The notes below the pieces were generated by a model. The model was not told the DNA's origin. It did no database searches and was given only the letters and a program-made list of their open reading frames with translations. A DNA stretch of 64,000 nt from Streptomyces capillispiralis (GTDB lineage: Bacteria; Actinomycetota; Actinomycetes; Streptomycetales; Streptomycetaceae), in NCBI RefSeq assembly GCF_007829875.1, contig NZ_VIWV01000001.1:5178501-5242500 (forward strand), written 5' to 3'. The translations under genes were made by a program, and so were the position numbers. Shown here piece by piece: positions 17,372 through 25,900 of this stretch. Position 1 is the first letter of the stretch. Each line of letters starts with the position of its first letter.

Positions 17372-17421
17372 CACGGGGCCGGGGGCCCGCGGCACACACG
17401 CCGCGGGCCCCCGGCCCCGTG
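17372..17421. terminator. 22-bp perfect hairpin, bidirectional terminator
   Basis: Two 22-base arms pair without mismatch around an ACACAC loop (arms 17372-17393 and 17400-17421). It lies between the convergent bioY and permease genes and can serve both. No U tract is needed at this stability. Confidence 0.9.
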
Positions 17422-17439
17422 TCATGACAGGGAGCGGTG

Positions 17440-18915
17440 TCAGCCGGCCCGGACCTCGTCCCGCGCCTCGGCGTCCGCGCCCCGGCGGCCCGCCATGCGC
17501 TGCCGGACGACGGCGATCGCGAGCACGACCCCCGCGACCAGCAGCGACAGCAGCACCGTCGTACGCCCGTTGTGCTCGGTGTCGGTCAGCATGTAGCCCA
17601 GCACGAACACGATCAGCCCCGCGCTGGCCCACGTCAGATACGGGTACAGCCACATCCGCACGACCAGCTTCTCCGGCGCCTCCGCCTCGATGATCTTCCG
17701 CATGCGCAGCTGCGAGAAGCAGATCACCAGCCAGACGAACAGCGCGACCGCGCCGGAGGAGTTGACCAGGAAGAGGAAGACGGAGTCGGGGAACCTGTAG
17801 TTGAAGAAGACGGCGACGAAGCCGAACACCACCGACGCGATGATCGCGGTCCGCGGCACGCCCCGGGCGGTGGTCCGGGCGAACGCCTTCGGCGCGTCCC
17901 CGCGCCGGCCGAGCGAGAAGGCCATCCGGGAGGCCGTGTAGAGCCCGGAGTTGAGGCAGGACAGCACGGACGTCAGCACGATGAAGTTCATGATCTGACC
18001 GGCGTGCGCGATCCCGAGCGAGTCCAGGGCGGCGACGTAGGAGCCGTCCTCGGAGATGGCCTCGCTGTCCCAGGGCAGCAGACAGACCACGACGAAGATC
18101 GAGCCGAGGTAGAAGACGCCGATCCGCCAGATGATGCTGTTGGTCGCCTTGGTGACGGCCCGCTGCGGGTCCTCCGACTCACCGGCGGCCAGGGTGGCGA
18201 TCTCGCTGCCCATGAAGGAGAAGACGACGAGCAGGATGCCGGTGAGCACGGCGCCGGCGCCGTTGGGCAGGAAGCCGCCGTGGTCGGTCAGATTGCCCAG
18301 CCCCGCGGAGTCGCTGTCGACACCGGGCAGCACACCGAACACGGCCAGCCCGCCGATGACGATGAACGCGCCGATGGCGACGACCTTGATCCCGGCGAAC
18401 CAGAACTCGAACTCGCCGTAGGAGCCGACGGAGGCCAGGTTCGTGGCGGTCAGCACCACCATCACGATGAGCGCCCAGCCCCACTGGGGAACGGCCGGAA
18501 TCCACCCTTCGAGGATCGCGGCCCCGGCGGTCGCCTCGACCGCCAGCACCACGACCCAGAAGAACCAGTAGAGCCAGCCGATGGAGAACCCGGCCCACGG
18601 GCCGAGCGCGCGGTCGGCGTGGGCGGAGAAGGAGCCCGACGTCGGATTGGCCGCCGACATCTCACCGAGCATCCGCATCACCAGCACCACGAGCGTGCCG
18701 ACGAGCGCGTACGACAGGAGGATGCCGGGGCCGGCGGTCGCGATGCCGGTGCTGGAACCGACGAACAGGCCGGCGCCGATGACGCCGCCGATGGCGATCA
18801 TCGACAGATGGCGGTTCTTGAGCCCGGCCTGGAGCCCGGAGCCTTCCGGGTTCCCCGGGGCGGCGGGCCCTCCGGGGTCGTTGCCTGCCCCGGTCACGGT
18901 CGGCTGAGAAGTCAT
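17440..18915 (-). CDS. APC-family amino-acid permease, second paralogue
   Basis: About 491 residues from ATG 18915, with GGAAG ten bases upstream; the open frame extends further but without a ribosome site. About 12 membrane helices. Signature HLSMIAIGGVIGAGLFVGSS, then RMLGEMSAANPTSGSFSAHA. It is the same subfamily as the permease at 15025-16404 and nearly co-linear with it, with a longer Pro/Gly-rich amino tail and an acidic/basic carboxyl tail. Probable proton-driven amino-acid import; substrate unknown. Its upstream region is unusually AT-rich. Confidence 0.92.
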   Translation of the reverse strand: MTSQPTVTGAGNDPGGPAAPGNPEGSGLQAGLKNRHLSMIAIGGVIGAGLFVGSSTGIATAGPGILLSYALVGTLVVLVMRMLGEMSAANPTSGSFSAHADRALGPWAGFSIGWLYWFFWVVVLAVEATAGAAILEGWIPAVPQWGWALIVMVVLTATNLASVGSYGEFEFWFAGIKVVAIGAFIVIGGLAVFGVLPGVDSDSAGLGNLTDHGGFLPNGAGAVLTGILLVVFSFMGSEIATLAAGESEDPQRAVTKATNSIIWRIGVFYLGSIFVVVCLLPWDSEAISEDGSYVAALDSLGIAHAGQIMNFIVLTSVLSCLNSGLYTASRMAFSLGRRGDAPKAFARTTARGVPRTAIIASVVFGFVAVFFNYRFPDSVFLFLVNSSGAVALFVWLVICFSQLRMRKIIEAEAPEKLVVRMWLYPYLTWASAGLIVFVLGYMLTDTEHNGRTTVLLSLLVAGVVLAIAVVRQRMAGRRGADAEARDEVRAG

Positions 18916-19027
18916 GGGGTGGTCTTCCTTTGCGCCGGTTGAGCGGTACCCGTACGAGTGGTGTACGAGCCGGACCAGTGAAACGGAGGCGAACGAATTG
19001 GGGAACCTTTGATTTCGGATTGTTATT

Positions 19028-19045
19028 TGAGGTTTTCCTGAGGTT
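19028..19045. promoter_or_regulatory. Helically phased direct repeat TGAGGTT
   Basis: TGAGGTT occurs twice, 11 bases apart start to start, in a low-GC stretch (about 18990-19060) between the divergent permease and rpiB genes. The phasing would put two regulator contacts on one face of DNA. The binding protein is unknown. Confidence 0.4.
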
Positions 19046-19120
19046 CTGTGGAATTGCTCACGTGTTTCCGGTGCGGCACCCCGCGCCGCCGCCCGCACAC
19101 GCACATGTCACACTCGACGC

Positions 19121-19606
19121 ATGCGCGTGTATCTCGGCTCCGACCATGCGGGCTACGAACTCAAGAACCACCTCGTCGAGTGGCTCGAGGCGGCGGGCCA
19201 TGAGCCCGTCGACTGCGGCCCGCACCTCTACGACGCCCAGGACGACTACCCGCCCTTCTGTCTGCGCGCCGCCGAGCGGACCGCCGCGGACCCGGGCGCC
19301 CTCGGCATCGTGATCGGCGGCTCCGGCAACGGCGAGCAGATCGCCGCGAACAAGGTCAAGGGCGTACGGGCGGCCCTGGCGTGGAGCGAGGAGACGGCCG
19401 CCCTGGGCCGCCAGCACAACGACGCCAACGTGGTCGCCGTGGGCGCGCGCATGCACACCCGGGACGAGGCGACGAAGTTCGTCGAGACCTTCCTGAGCAC
19501 CCCGTTCTCGGGCGACGAGCGGCACATCCGCCGCATCGACATGCTCGCCGGCTACGAGACCACCGGCGACCTCCCCCCGATCCCGGCCCACCACCCCCAG
19601 CAGTAG
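19121..19606 (+). CDS. rpiB: Ribose-5-phosphate isomerase B
   Basis: A 161-residue RpiB/LacAB-fold enzyme that interconverts ribose 5-phosphate and ribulose 5-phosphate in the pentose phosphate pathway. It opens MRVYLGSDHAGYELKNHL and carries GGSGNGEQIAANKVKGVRA. Where many RpiB enzymes have a catalytic Cys (CGTG), this reads GGSG with Glu72, the actinobacterial variant in which the Glu acts as base. His in RQHNDANV and Arg in ERHIRRID are in place for phosphate binding. No ribosome site precedes the ATG; the transcript may be leaderless. Confidence 0.95.
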   Translation: MRVYLGSDHAGYELKNHLVEWLEAAGHEPVDCGPHLYDAQDDYPPFCLRAAERTAADPGALGIVIGGSGNGEQIAANKVKGVRAALAWSEETAALGRQHNDANVVAVGARMHTRDEATKFVETFLSTPFSGDERHIRRIDMLAGYETTGDLPPIPAHHPQQ

Positions 19607-19648
19607 CACGCGGGACGCGGTACAACAGCGGACGAGGGGGGGCGACCC

Positions 19649-20476
19649 GTGCCCGAGGGCCACACGATCCACCGGCTGGCGAAGGACTACGCCGCGGCCT
19701 TCGGGGCCGGCGGCCCCCTCCGCGTCACCAGCCCCCAGGGCAAGTTCGCCGACGCCGCCGCCCTCCTCGACCGCACCCCGCTGCACACCACCGACGCCCA
19801 CGGCAAGCACCTCTTCCTCGGCTTCGGCGACCCCGAGCCCGAGCACACCGAGTGGGTCCACATCCACCTCGGCCTCTTCGGCAAGGTCACCTTCGGCCCG
19901 GCGCCGGTGCCCCCGCCCACGGACACCGTGCGCCTGCGCCTCGCCGATGCCACCGCGTACGTCGACCTGCGCGGCCCCACCACCTGCGCCCTGATCACGG
20001 ACGGCGAGAAGCGGGCGGTCCACGACCGCCTCGGACCCGACCCGCTGCGCCCGGACGCCGATCCGGCCCTGGCCCACCGCCGGATCAGCCGCAGCCGTAC
20101 GTCGATCGCCGCGCTCCTCATGGACCAGAAGGTCGTCGCGGGCGTCGGCAACGTCTACCGCGCCGAGGTCCTCTTCCGGCACCGGATCGACCCCTACCGC
20201 GCGGGCCGGGACATCACCCCGGCCGAGTGGGACGCCCTGTGGGCCGACCTGGTCGCGCTGATGCGCGAGGGCGTGCGCGACAACCGCATCGACACCGTCC
20301 GCCCCGAGCACACCCCCGAGGCGATGGGCCGCCCGCCGCGCGTCGACGACCATGGCGGCGAGGTCTACGTCTACCGCAGGGCCCACCTGCCCTGCCACAT
20401 CTGTGGCGGCGAGATCCGCACCGCCGACCTCGCCGCCCGCAACCTCTTCTGGTGCCCCGGCTGCCAGCGCCGCTGA
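19649..20476 (+). CDS. Fpg/Nei-family DNA glycosylase/AP lyase
   Basis: A 275-residue base-excision repair enzyme. The mature end PEGHTIHRLAKDY gives the catalytic Pro2 and Glu3. The helix-two-turn-helix contains MDQKVVAGVGNVYRAEVLF, and the zinc finger has Cys in CHICGG and CPGCQRR at the carboxyl end. It removes oxidised bases and cleaves the strand. Sequence features (PEGHT, finger type) place it nearer the actinobacterial Nei2 group than to MutM. GTG 19649 has a GAGGGGGGCGAC site. It follows rpiB by 42 bases and may be co-transcribed. Confidence 0.92.
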   Translation: MPEGHTIHRLAKDYAAAFGAGGPLRVTSPQGKFADAAALLDRTPLHTTDAHGKHLFLGFGDPEPEHTEWVHIHLGLFGKVTFGPAPVPPPTDTVRLRLADATAYVDLRGPTTCALITDGEKRAVHDRLGPDPLRPDADPALAHRRISRSRTSIAALLMDQKVVAGVGNVYRAEVLFRHRIDPYRAGRDITPAEWDALWADLVALMREGVRDNRIDTVRPEHTPEAMGRPPRVDDHGGEVYVYRRAHLPCHICGGEIRTADLAARNLFWCPGCQRR

Positions 20477-20480
20477 GCCG

Positions 20481-21731
20481 TCAGAACCCGTGCGGCAGCC
20501 ACGGCGCCGCGTCGCTCCCGAACGCCAGGGACGCCTCCGCCAGCGCGCCGCGCCGCAGTTCGCGCACCCGTCCGGCCGCCGCGAGCGCCGTGAGACCCGT
20601 CCCGCCCAGATACGCGGCGCCCAACTCCCGTACCGACAGGGCGAGGTCGGCCGGGTCCTCCGTACGCTCGCAGGACGCGCCCTTGGTGTCCCCACTCAGC
20701 CGCCAACGCCCCGCGTTCCAGGGGCAGAAGGCGTCCTCCACGTCCAGCACCACGTCCACCGGCGCCCGGTAGGTCCGCGCCTGGAGCGCCGCCCCCACCT
20801 CCACCAGCCGTACGTACAGCGCGTCCCGTACCTGCGGCCGGCACCGGCGGATGTCCGACACCATGTACTGCCACGCCTCGTCGACCGGGCGGCCCCGCGC
20901 CACCAGCGTCGACGTCAGGTCGATGCCGAACAGGAACCGCCACAGCGCCGCGTCCGCCGCCGGATCCAGCGCGGCGAGGTCGCTCAGCAGTACCGAGCCG
21001 TCGTGCCCCGCCGCCCCGTACTCGGGCCTCACCCGGAACCGCGCGTACCCGACCGTCCCACCGTCCCGCTCGGCGACGACGCACTGCAGCGGCGACGCCC
21101 CGCCGCGGCGGTCCGCCGGGTCCAGCGTCCCCAGCCGCTCCCAGCCCGGCCGGCGCGCCAGCATCCCCGGCCGCCCCGGCACCAGCCGGGCGTACACCGC
21201 CTCGCACGCCTCCAGCACCTCGCCGGGCACCGCGTACCGCAGCCGTACGTCGTCGGTGCCGGGCGGGACGGACAGTACGGTGCGACGCGTGTCGATCTCG
21301 GCGCTCAACTCCGAGGTGGCCGCCCCGTAACCGAACCGGCCGTAGATCGCCGGCTCGGACGCGGTGAGCACCGCCAGCGGCTCGCCCCAGGACCGCACGT
21401 CGTCCAGCTGGCGCCGCATCATCGACCTCAGCACCCCGCGCCGCCGGTGCGTGGCGGCCACGCTGACGCCCGTGATGCCCGCGGCCGGCACGGCGTCACC
21501 GCCGGGCACGGTCAGCCGGAACGAGAACGCGCCCGCCGTCCCCACGCACTCGTCCCCGTCCCAGACAGCCAGGGAACGGCCGAACTCGGTGAGCGAGTTC
21601 CACAGTTCCCGCTCCTCCTCCGCCTCCGGGAGCCCACTGAAGGCACGGATGAGATTCGCGTACCACTTGTCCCATTCGTCCTCTCGCAACACGCGAAGAC
21701 CGGGTGCGGGGATCGTCTGCTCGTTCGCCAT
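20481..21731 (-). CDS. Eis-like GNAT N-acetyltransferase
   Basis: A 416-residue protein from ATG 21731 (MANEQTIPAPGLRVLREDEW). The amino GNAT domain has the acetyl-CoA loop ITGVSVAATHRRRGVLRSM near residue 90. A second GNAT-like domain (QCVVAERDGGTVGYARFRV) and a carboxyl sterol-carrier-like domain follow, the three-part plan of enhanced-intracellular-survival proteins. The protein ends in Phe (WLPHGF), matching Eis enzymes in which the terminal carboxylate takes part in catalysis. Family members acetylate aminoglycosides and other amines; the natural substrate here is unknown. Convergent with the glycosylase gene, stops four bases apart. Confidence 0.88.
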   Translation of the reverse strand: MANEQTIPAPGLRVLREDEWDKWYANLIRAFSGLPEAEEERELWNSLTEFGRSLAVWDGDECVGTAGAFSFRLTVPGGDAVPAAGITGVSVAATHRRRGVLRSMMRRQLDDVRSWGEPLAVLTASEPAIYGRFGYGAATSELSAEIDTRRTVLSVPPGTDDVRLRYAVPGEVLEACEAVYARLVPGRPGMLARRPGWERLGTLDPADRRGGASPLQCVVAERDGGTVGYARFRVRPEYGAAGHDGSVLLSDLAALDPAADAALWRFLFGIDLTSTLVARGRPVDEAWQYMVSDIRRCRPQVRDALYVRLVEVGAALQARTYRAPVDVVLDVEDAFCPWNAGRWRLSGDTKGASCERTEDPADLALSVRELGAAYLGGTGLTALAAAGRVRELRRGALAEASLAFGSDAAPWLPHGF

Positions 21732-21894
21732 GAGCCATGCGTACCAGGGTCCCGCGCGACCGGCGAGACAATTTCGTCCGGTCGGCCACACGACGGCGTC
21801 AGGTGCAGTTCACTGTGAGTTCGGTCCCCGTCAGGGGGGACAACCAGGACCTCCCGTGCCAAGCGGCCGGTCCGATGGATAGGGTCCCGAACTA

Positions 21895-23073
21895 ATGGCA
21901 GCAGGACGACAGCGGCGCGCGGAAGCCGACACGTTCACGGCCCGGTTGAAGAAGCAGTGGCACCGGGCCCGCGTCGGCATGCGCCGGGCCGCCGTCGACT
22001 ACTTCCGCGGCGACGGCTCGGACTGGGTCGCGCTCGCCGGACTCCTCCTCACCGTCCCGCTCATCGCGGCCGGCACCCTCGCCAACTCGGTGTGGTGCGC
22101 CCCGGCCGCACTGGTCCTCCCCATCGTCGCGGGCGGCCTGCTGCTGCGCCCGGCGAGCCTGCTCGGCCTCTACGCGGCGGCGGCGACCGCCCTGATCGTG
22201 GAGTCGGTACAGCTCGGCCCCTACACCGAGGGCGCGGCCCGCGTCACCCCGGGCGTGGTCCTCGTCGTCGCGGCCTGCGGCTTCTTCGGACTACTCGTCG
22301 CCCAGTTCCGCAGCCGGGTGGGCGTGCCCTGGCGGCGCGGCGGCACCATGCTCTTCGACCTGCGCGAACGCATCCGTGTGCAGAGCAAGCTGCCGAAGCT
22401 GCCGGAGGGCTGGCACCGGGAGATGGCGCTGCGCCCGGCGGGCGGGCAGTCGTTCTCGGGCGACTTCGTCGTCGCGGCCCGCACCAACGGCGGGCGCACC
22501 CTGGAGGTCGTGCTCACCGACGTCTCCGGCAAGGGCATGGACGCCGGCTCGCGCGCCCTGCTGCTGTCCGGCGCCTTCGGCGGCCTCCTCGGCAGCCTCC
22601 CGCCGCACGCCTTCCTCCCCGCCGCCAACGGCTACCTGCTCCGCCAGGACTGGGACGAGGGCTTCGCCACCTCCATCCACCTGGTGCTCGACCTCGACTC
22701 CGGCGACTACGAGCTCTACTCCGCCGGGCACCCGCCGGGCCTCCAGCTCAGCGCGGGCAGCGGCCGCTGGGAGGAGAAGGTGGCCGACGGCCCGCTGCTG
22801 GGCGTGTACGACGGCGCCCAGTTCGACCCGGTGAAGGGCTCCCTGCGACCCGGGGACGTGCTGATGCTGTTCACCGACGGTCTGGTGGAGACCTCCGACC
22901 GGGACATCGTCGAGGGCATCGACCGCCTCACCGGTGAGGCCGACCGGTATGTCGCCGGCGGTTTCCACGGCGCCGCCTGGCACCTGATCGAGGCGGTCGC
23001 CAAGGACGTCAACGACGACCGGGCGCTGCTGCTCATCTGCCGGGAGGGCCCGACGGCGGCGGCCGCCCGCTGA
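21895..23073 (+). CDS. Membrane PP2C/SpoIIE-type serine phosphatase
   Basis: A 392-residue protein. The front third holds about four hydrophobic segments (residues 44-140) after a basic cytoplasmic tail. The rest is a SpoIIE/RsbU-type PP2C domain with metal-binding Asp in SGDFVVA, LTDVSGKGMDAGSRAL and LFTDGLVETSDRD. Such enzymes dephosphorylate anti-sigma-factor antagonists in response to envelope or stress signals. No anti-sigma or antagonist gene is next to it, so the target lies elsewhere. TAGGGT at 21880 ends nine bases before the ATG, so the mRNA leader is very short. Confidence 0.92.
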   Translation: MAAGRQRRAEADTFTARLKKQWHRARVGMRRAAVDYFRGDGSDWVALAGLLLTVPLIAAGTLANSVWCAPAALVLPIVAGGLLLRPASLLGLYAAAATALIVESVQLGPYTEGAARVTPGVVLVVAACGFFGLLVAQFRSRVGVPWRRGGTMLFDLRERIRVQSKLPKLPEGWHREMALRPAGGQSFSGDFVVAARTNGGRTLEVVLTDVSGKGMDAGSRALLLSGAFGGLLGSLPPHAFLPAANGYLLRQDWDEGFATSIHLVLDLDSGDYELYSAGHPPGLQLSAGSGRWEEKVADGPLLGVYDGAQFDPVKGSLRPGDVLMLFTDGLVETSDRDIVEGIDRLTGEADRYVAGGFHGAAWHLIEAVAKDVNDDRALLLICREGPTAAAAR

Positions 23074-23099
23074 CCCGGGAGCCGGGGCACACTGGAGCG

Positions 23100-23579
23100 G
23101 TGACCGAGACACCGCGCACCCCGCTGACCCCGTCCGAGGCCGAGGCCGTCGCCCGCGCCGCGCACGCAGGCCAGACCGACAAGGCGGGCCGGCCCTACGC
23201 CGAACACCTGCGGGCCGTCGCCGAGGGCGTACGGGCCCGCGGCGGCGACGACGAGCAGATCGCGGCGGCCTGGCTGCACGACGCCGTGGAGGACGAGCGG
23301 CTGACCGAGCGGTGGCTGGACGGGGCGCCGCTGACCCGGCGGACCAAGGACATCGTCCGCGCGGTCACCAAACGGCCCGGTGAGCCGCCCGAGGCGTACG
23401 CGGCCCGCATCCTCGCCACCCCCGGCGCGCTGCTGGTGAAGGAGGCGGACCTGGCGCACAACGCCGACCCGGCCCGGCTCGCCGTACTGGACGGGGCGAC
23501 CCGCACACGACTGACCGAGAAGTACACGCGGATGCGCGCACTCCTCGGTCTCGTGGTGGCGGGGGAGGAGAAGTCCTAG
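23100..23579 (+). CDS. Small HD-domain protein, alarmone-hydrolase-like
   Basis: A 159-residue single-domain protein with the HD signature of RelA/SpoT hydrolases. His is in GRPYAEHLRAVAEGV, His-Asp in AAAWLHDAVEDERLT, and the last metal/substrate motif is VKEADLAHNADPARL. There is no synthetase or regulatory domain, so it matches the stand-alone MESH1-like type that hydrolyses (p)ppGpp with Mn2+. This role is inferred from motifs; other nucleotide substrates are possible. The start codon is immediately preceded by CACACT-N6, suggesting a leaderless transcript. Its stop overlaps the convergent acyltransferase stop by four bases. Confidence 0.85.
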   Translation: MTETPRTPLTPSEAEAVARAAHAGQTDKAGRPYAEHLRAVAEGVRARGGDDEQIAAAWLHDAVEDERLTERWLDGAPLTRRTKDIVRAVTKRPGEPPEAYAARILATPGALLVKEADLAHNADPARLAVLDGATRTRLTEKYTRMRALLGLVVAGEEKS

Positions 23580-24772
23580 ACGGAGACCTTCTCGCGGGTC
23601 TCCTCCCCCTTCTTCTCCGTCTCCCGCCGCTCGCGTTCGCGGGCGAGTTCGGCGGCGTCGCGCTTGAACGCCCACTCCATCCTCGGCTCCATCGCGAACC
23701 GGAAGACCCGCTGCACCGGCTTGGTGCACAGCAGCGTCACCAGGACCGCCGCGAGGACGCTCACGGCGATCTCCCCGAGCGGCTGGTGCAGCACGGAGTG
23801 GTCGAACCAGCCCCGGTAGTCGCCGGCCTTCACCACGAAGCCGTGCAGCAGGTAGCCGTACAGCGTGCCCGCGCCGAGCGCGGTGAACCACATGTGGCGG
23901 CGCGGCACCCAGGCGAAGAAGCACGCGGTCAGCAGCAGCGAGCAGCCGAACATCGCGAGCACCATGACCGGACCGGCCCACCACGGCGCGCCCAGCTCCT
24001 GCGCGGCGTCACGGTGGTAGAACCACGCGGTGTTCATCCGCGGCACCGCCCACCAGCCGACGGCCAGCGCCGCCGCGAAGACCGGCACCGACGCGATCCG
24101 CACCGACCGCCGGCGCACCATGTGGAAGTGCTGGGGCTTCATGCACAGACCGAGCACGAAGTACGGCAGGAACTGCAGCACGCGCTGGAGGTCGAGGTCG
24201 TCGCCGATTCCCGGGCTGGCGCTGGCCAGCATGGCGATGCCGAGGGCGAGCGGCAGCGGGTGCCGCACCGCGTTCCAGATCGGGGTGGTGAGCCGCCAGA
24301 CGAACAGCGCGACCAGGAACCAGGTCAGGTACCAGGGGTCGAGAAGGCTGATCTCCTGCTGCGGATCGTTGTCGACGACCCGCTTGAACAGGGGATAGGC
24401 GGTCTCGAAGACGATGTACGGCACGGCGACACCGGTGATCAGCCGCCGCAGCCGGTCGGGGCGCATGTCGAAACTGCGCGAGAAGAAGCCGGAGATGATG
24501 ATGAAGGCCGGCATGTGGAAGGTGTACACGACCGTGTACGCCGCCTCCAGGATCCGGCTGTCGCCCTTGATGGGCTCCCAGGCGTGACCGATGGCCACCA
24601 GCACGATCGCCAGGTACTTGGCGTTGTCGAAGAACGCGTCGCGCTGCTTGCCGGAGGGCGCCGGCCGGTCGTGCTGCCCGTTGGTGCGCGGGCTCGGCAC
24701 TCCGGGCGCCGGTGACGGTGCCGGAGGCGGCGGCGTTCTGCGGTTGCCGTACGGTCGCTGCGAGTTCGTCAC
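23576..24772 (-). CDS. Membrane acyltransferase (fucose-4-O-acetylase-like)
   Basis: A 398-residue integral membrane protein of the acyltransferase-3 family. A Pro-rich cytoplasmic tail leads to DAFFDNAKYLAIVLVAIGHA, with the catalytic-type His in helix 1, then about ten helices including FHMPAFIIISGFFSRSFD. The C-terminal tail is highly charged. Members O-acetylate cell-surface sugars or lipids using acetyl-CoA; the acceptor is unknown. GTG 24772 has GGGAGG upstream. It is convergent with the HD gene, and its stop shares the tetranucleotide CTAG with that gene's stop. Confidence 0.88.
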   Translation of the reverse strand: MTNSQRPYGNRRTPPPPAPSPAPGVPSPRTNGQHDRPAPSGKQRDAFFDNAKYLAIVLVAIGHAWEPIKGDSRILEAAYTVVYTFHMPAFIIISGFFSRSFDMRPDRLRRLITGVAVPYIVFETAYPLFKRVVDNDPQQEISLLDPWYLTWFLVALFVWRLTTPIWNAVRHPLPLALGIAMLASASPGIGDDLDLQRVLQFLPYFVLGLCMKPQHFHMVRRRSVRIASVPVFAAALAVGWWAVPRMNTAWFYHRDAAQELGAPWWAGPVMVLAMFGCSLLLTACFFAWVPRRHMWFTALGAGTLYGYLLHGFVVKAGDYRGWFDHSVLHQPLGEIAVSVLAAVLVTLLCTKPVQRVFRFAMEPRMEWAFKRDAAELARERERRETEKKGEETREKVSV

Positions 24773-25386
24773 TGACCCTCCCGGCGGGAACTGGGGGAGA
24801 CGATCGGTGAGCTCGCTGCGCTTGCGGGGGACGAGGCAGCGTGGAACATCTGAGGCACCCTAGCGTTGTCCGCGGGATTTCGTAAAACGTCCGACGTCAT
24901 TCACCGGCTATTCGGTCCGGGTACCCCGTACCGGGGAAAGCGTGCGCGGCTGTGGACGTGATGGTCAACACAGTGTGCGGGTAAGGCCCTTATCCCGTAC
25001 GCCGGGTGGCCTTGTCGTGATTCTTCCGGACTAAATCATGCATAAGACCGGCAGGCGACTCCGGTGAAATGTCCGTCTTCGTACGCGTTTTACGCCCGCT
25101 CGGGCGCTCGCCGAGGAGCGTGCGGCGACGATTCGAATTAGCTGCGAACGCGTTGTGTGGATACGGAAACGATCCGGCTGAATTCCCTGTGCGGGTGCCC
25201 CTTCGAATTGCCGTGCGGGACGCTGCCGTCGGCCCGCGGGGCGAGGGCGCCCGGGCCCGGTGTGACGGACGATGCGTCAGCCGCCGCATAAGGGGGCCAT
25301 GTTGGTGGCACGATGGTCCTGGCGGGGTGCGCGGGGTCGCGTCGCCCGGGCCGGGGAAGCCGAACCGACCAAGGGTGTGATCAGTT
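24773..25386. other. 614-base non-coding region with an AT-rich core
   Basis: No convincing gene. It is the shared upstream region of the acyltransferase (minus) and a small membrane protein (plus). The 24880-25170 part is relatively AT-rich for this genome and contains a CCGGGTAC...GTACCGG dyad near 24918-24934. Open frames here (for example 25069-25380) lack Streptomyces codon bias and a ribosome site. A small RNA is possible but not shown by the sequence. Confidence 0.5.
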
Positions 25387-25581
25387 GTGGCCATTTCACT
25401 GTCTGTGGTGCTGCTGTTGGCGATCATCCTGGTGGTGCTGATCAGAGGCGGCTCCCTCAAGGCCGGGCCGGCGGTCGTCGCCGTCCTCTTCGGCTTCTTC
25501 CTGGCCTCCACCGGCATGGCCGACGACATCCAGCGGTTCCTGGACTCGGTGGCCGGGATGATCAACTCGATCAGCTTCTGA
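25387..25581 (+). CDS. Small single-to-double-pass membrane protein
   Basis: A 64-residue protein. One hydrophobic helix lies at residues 3-20 (LSVVLLLAIILVVLIRGG) and a second at about 26-42 (GPAVVAVLFGFFLASTGM), followed by an amphipathic tail ending MINSISF. GTG 25387 lies downstream of AAGGG. No function is recognised; short proteins of this look are common and conserved in Streptomyces. It is followed closely by a strong hairpin. Confidence 0.75.
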   Translation: MAISLSVVLLLAIILVVLIRGGSLKAGPAVVAVLFGFFLASTGMADDIQRFLDSVAGMINSISF

Positions 25582-25620
25582 TCCCGCCCCGCCCCGCGCG
25601 GAGATCCACGCAAACGACCG

Positions 25621-25651
25621 GGGCCGGGTCGAGGAGTCCTCGACCCGGCCC
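25621..25651. terminator. 13-bp perfect hairpin
   Basis: GGGCCGGGTCGAG and CTCGACCCGGCCC pair perfectly around GAGTC. It lies between the small membrane protein (plus) and the 3' end of tRNA-Gly (minus), so it may stop both transcripts. Confidence 0.88.
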
Positions 25652-25663
25652 TGAGCCGTACAG

Positions 25664-25734
25664 AGCGGGCGACGGGAATCGAACCCGCGTAGCTAGTTTG
25701 GAAGACTAGGGCTCTACCATTGAGCTACGCCCGC
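25664..25734 (-). tRNA. tRNA-Gly, anticodon TCC
   Basis: The reverse strand folds as a complete cloverleaf: acceptor GCGGGCG/CGCCCGC, D arm GCTC...GAGC, anticodon stem CTAGT/ACTAG with loop CTTCCAA, and T arm CGGGTTCGATTCCCG. The anticodon TCC reads GGA glycine codons. The 3' CCA is not encoded. Divergent from tRNA-Pro. Confidence 0.97.
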
Positions 25735-25900
25735 ACAGTGCGCGCCGCGAGCCCGTGGCCGCGGCACTGACAGGCATCGTAGCGGGTAGTGCCCCCTCGT
25801 CGCACACCGCGTTTCCGGACCGCCGCCGGCGCCCCCGCCGCGCCCGGCGAATGCGGCGGCCCGCGCGCCCGGGTGCATGTACCCTACGTCTCGCACCAGA

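Noticed and set aside
25069..25380. 103-residue frame before the small membrane protein
   Set aside because: No ribosome site, no Streptomyces third-position GC bias in its first half, and no recognisable features.
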